A DNA stretch of 6,894 nucleotides. Origin: Desulfobacterales bacterium (GTDB lineage Bacteria; Desulfobacterota; Desulfobacteria; Desulfobacterales; JAUWMJ01). A program made the position numbers and the translations under genes. Location of the stretch: the NCBI GenBank assembly GCA_030613225.1, contig JAUWMJ010000170.1, positions 1 to 6,894 on the forward strand, written 5' to 3'. Below are positions 6,199-6,894 of the stretch, in pieces (position 1 is the first letter of the stretch; the number at the start of each line of letters is the position of its first letter). The notes under the pieces were generated by a model. It did no database searches and had not been told where the DNA came from. It saw only the letters and a program-made list of their open reading frames with translations.

Positions 6199-6228
6199 AA
6201 ATATTTTTCATTCCGGCTTGTCCGGGTT

Positions 6229-6235
6229 AGGAGGT
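6229..6235 (+). promoter_or_regulatory. Strong Shine-Dalgarno sequence of the cupin gene
   Basis: AGGAGGT is fully complementary to the 16S rRNA 3' end and GGAGG ends 5 nt before the ATG at 6240. It fixes the cupin start and is much stronger than any ribosome binding site in the neighbouring operon. Confidence 0.9.
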
Positions 6236-6239
6236 AAGA

Positions 6240-6515
6240 ATGAATAAAATAAAAATCGAACGAAATCCTGCTGAAAAACGTTTGCAGGATGACGGCATTT
6301 ATGGCTGGCCCGTCTGGGAAAAAGAAGTCTCTGAATTTCCCTGGACATACAGTGCGGATGAAACATGCTATTTTCTTGAAGGTGATGTGGTTGTTACACC
6401 TGATGGTGGAGATCCTGTTGAAATGAAAAAAGGAGATCTTGTAACTTTTCCTGAAGGGATGTCATGCACCTGGGAAATACGTCAGGACGTCAAAAAACAT
6501 TATAAACTGGGCTAA
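6240..6515 (+). CDS. Small single-domain cupin, DUF861 (Cupin_3) type
   Basis: This 91-residue protein is essentially one small beta-barrel cupin. The family pattern is clear: W26 and the P34-W35 motif, then DETCYFLEGDVVVTPDGG (40-57), KKGDLVTFPEGMSCTW (63-78) and the KKHYKLG end (85-91). The ETCYxLEG and GDLVTFPxGxxxxW motifs are typical of the DUF861 cupins, related to the ureidoglycine aminohydrolase cupin domain but usually of unknown function; the substrate cannot be read here. It lacks a signal peptide, so it is cytoplasmic. The ideal ribosome binding site suggests good expression. It diverges from mraZ and is followed 65 nt later by an HD-domain gene that may be co-transcribed. I see no terminator between the two. 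A role in cell division is not implied by location. Confidence 0.85.
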   Translation: MNKIKIERNPAEKRLQDDGIYGWPVWEKEVSEFPWTYSADETCYFLEGDVVVTPDGGDPVEMKKGDLVTFPEGMSCTWEIRQDVKKHYKLG

Positions 6516-6580
6516 GGGCTCGCACAGGTAAGCATAGACTCCGAAAATAACTACACATTTTATGCGCGAATCCTAAGGAT

Positions 6581-6894
6581 ATGCTTAAAAATATAAAAAA
6601 AATAGCAAAAGAGCTGTTTAACGGTGCCCGCGGGAGTCATGACTGGGAGCATACACTTCGGGTTTATCGACTATGTGAGCGCATCGGCAGCGTTGAAGGC
6701 GGTGATATGGATGTGCTACTTGTTGCGGCATATTTGCATGATATCGGCAGGTCATACCAGGATGCTTCAAACGGTGGAGTATGCCATGCACAAAAGGGTG
6801 CGAAGATGGCAGAGCCCGTTGTAGATAAACTTCCCCTTTCAGAAAATCAAAAAGAAAATGTAATTCACTGCATAAGATCCCATAGATTCCGGGG
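6581..6894 (+). CDS. HD-domain metal-dependent phosphohydrolase, N-terminal part (runs off the right edge)
   Basis: About 105 residues are visible. The HD-superfamily metal ligands appear in order: H20-D21 with H24 (SHDWEHTLRV), the signature HD at 53-54 (YLHDIGR), H69 (CHAQKGA), and H96 and H101 (HCIRSHRFRG). The pattern resembles YedJ-like HD hydrolases, which act on nucleotides or other phosphate esters, but the substrate is unknown. The ATG at 6581 has AAGG only 2 nt upstream, within the palindrome ATCCTAAGGAT, a tight and perhaps weak ribosome binding site. The ATG at 6562 meets a stop after four codons, which excludes it. It is read in the same direction as the cupin gene 65 nt upstream and could share its transcript. 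The C-terminal part is outside the window. Confidence 0.88.
   Translation, partial: MLKNIKKIAKELFNGARGSHDWEHTLRVYRLCERIGSVEGGDMDVLLVAAYLHDIGRSYQDASNGGVCHAQKGAKMAEPVVDKLPLSENQKENVIHCIRSHRFR

Noticed and set aside
6046..6237. A 63-residue plus-strand reading frame running through the hairpin repeat before the cupin gene.
   Set aside because: It is mostly the inverted repeat and AT-rich DNA, has no ribosome binding site and resembles no family; the strong Shine-Dalgarno sequence belongs to the cupin gene at 6240.
6624..6824. A 66-codon plus-strand frame inside the HD-domain gene.
   Set aside because: The frame starting at 6581 carries all HD ligands in order, so this is an out-of-frame shadow.
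1..6894. CRISPR array, tRNA, rRNA, phage or defence genes.
   Set aside because: No regularly spaced direct repeats, tRNA-like cloverleaf, rRNA signature or defence-family motif was found in the window.

Overview
The window is a division and cell wall (dcw) gene cluster read on the minus strand, with two small unrelated genes diverging from it on the plus strand at the right edge. In transcription order the minus-strand operon is mraZ (5813-5367), rsmH/mraW (5362-4421), ftsL (4180-3896), ftsI/PBP3 (3899-2163), murE (2166-502) and the first 178 codons of murF (536 to beyond base 1). The product set is a DAP-type peptidoglycan precursor pathway plus the septal transpeptidase and its small bitopic partner. 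Gene order, protein style (for example the MraZ N-terminus and its DPKGR motif) and AT-leaning composition suggest a Gram-negative, Desulfobacterota (deltaproteobacterial)-like organism. That assignment is from remembered similarity only, not a search.

The operon is tightly packed: 4-nt overlaps join ftsL/ftsI (ATGA) and ftsI/murE (GTGA), a 35-nt overlap joins murE/murF, and 4 nt separate mraZ from rsmH. The exception is a 240-bp gap between rsmH and ftsL. It is filled by an apparently inserted repeat element, including a 103-nt near-perfect hairpin whose outer end carries the rsmH stop codon.

Upstream of mraZ (5814-6239) is a 426-bp divergent intergenic region. It holds two good sigma70-like promoters for the operon and four 10-bp-periodic boxes (two of them exactly AAAGTGG) overlapping the proximal promoter. 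This is what an MraZ autoregulatory operator should look like. Nearer the plus-strand genes is a hairpin-forming inverted repeat of the CACCACAAAGACACC type, which from memory is a common interspersed repeat.

On the plus strand are a 91-residue DUF861-type cupin with an ideal Shine-Dalgarno sequence (6240-6515) and, 65 nt later, the N-terminal part of an HD-domain phosphohydrolase (6581 to beyond 6894). They may form a small operon; their substrate is not evident.

I see no undescribed defence, mobile or biosynthetic system. The points most worth a second look are the MraZ operator, the hairpin element inside the dcw operon (its base substitutions favour pairing in plus-strand RNA), and a palindromic in-frame insertion in MurE.
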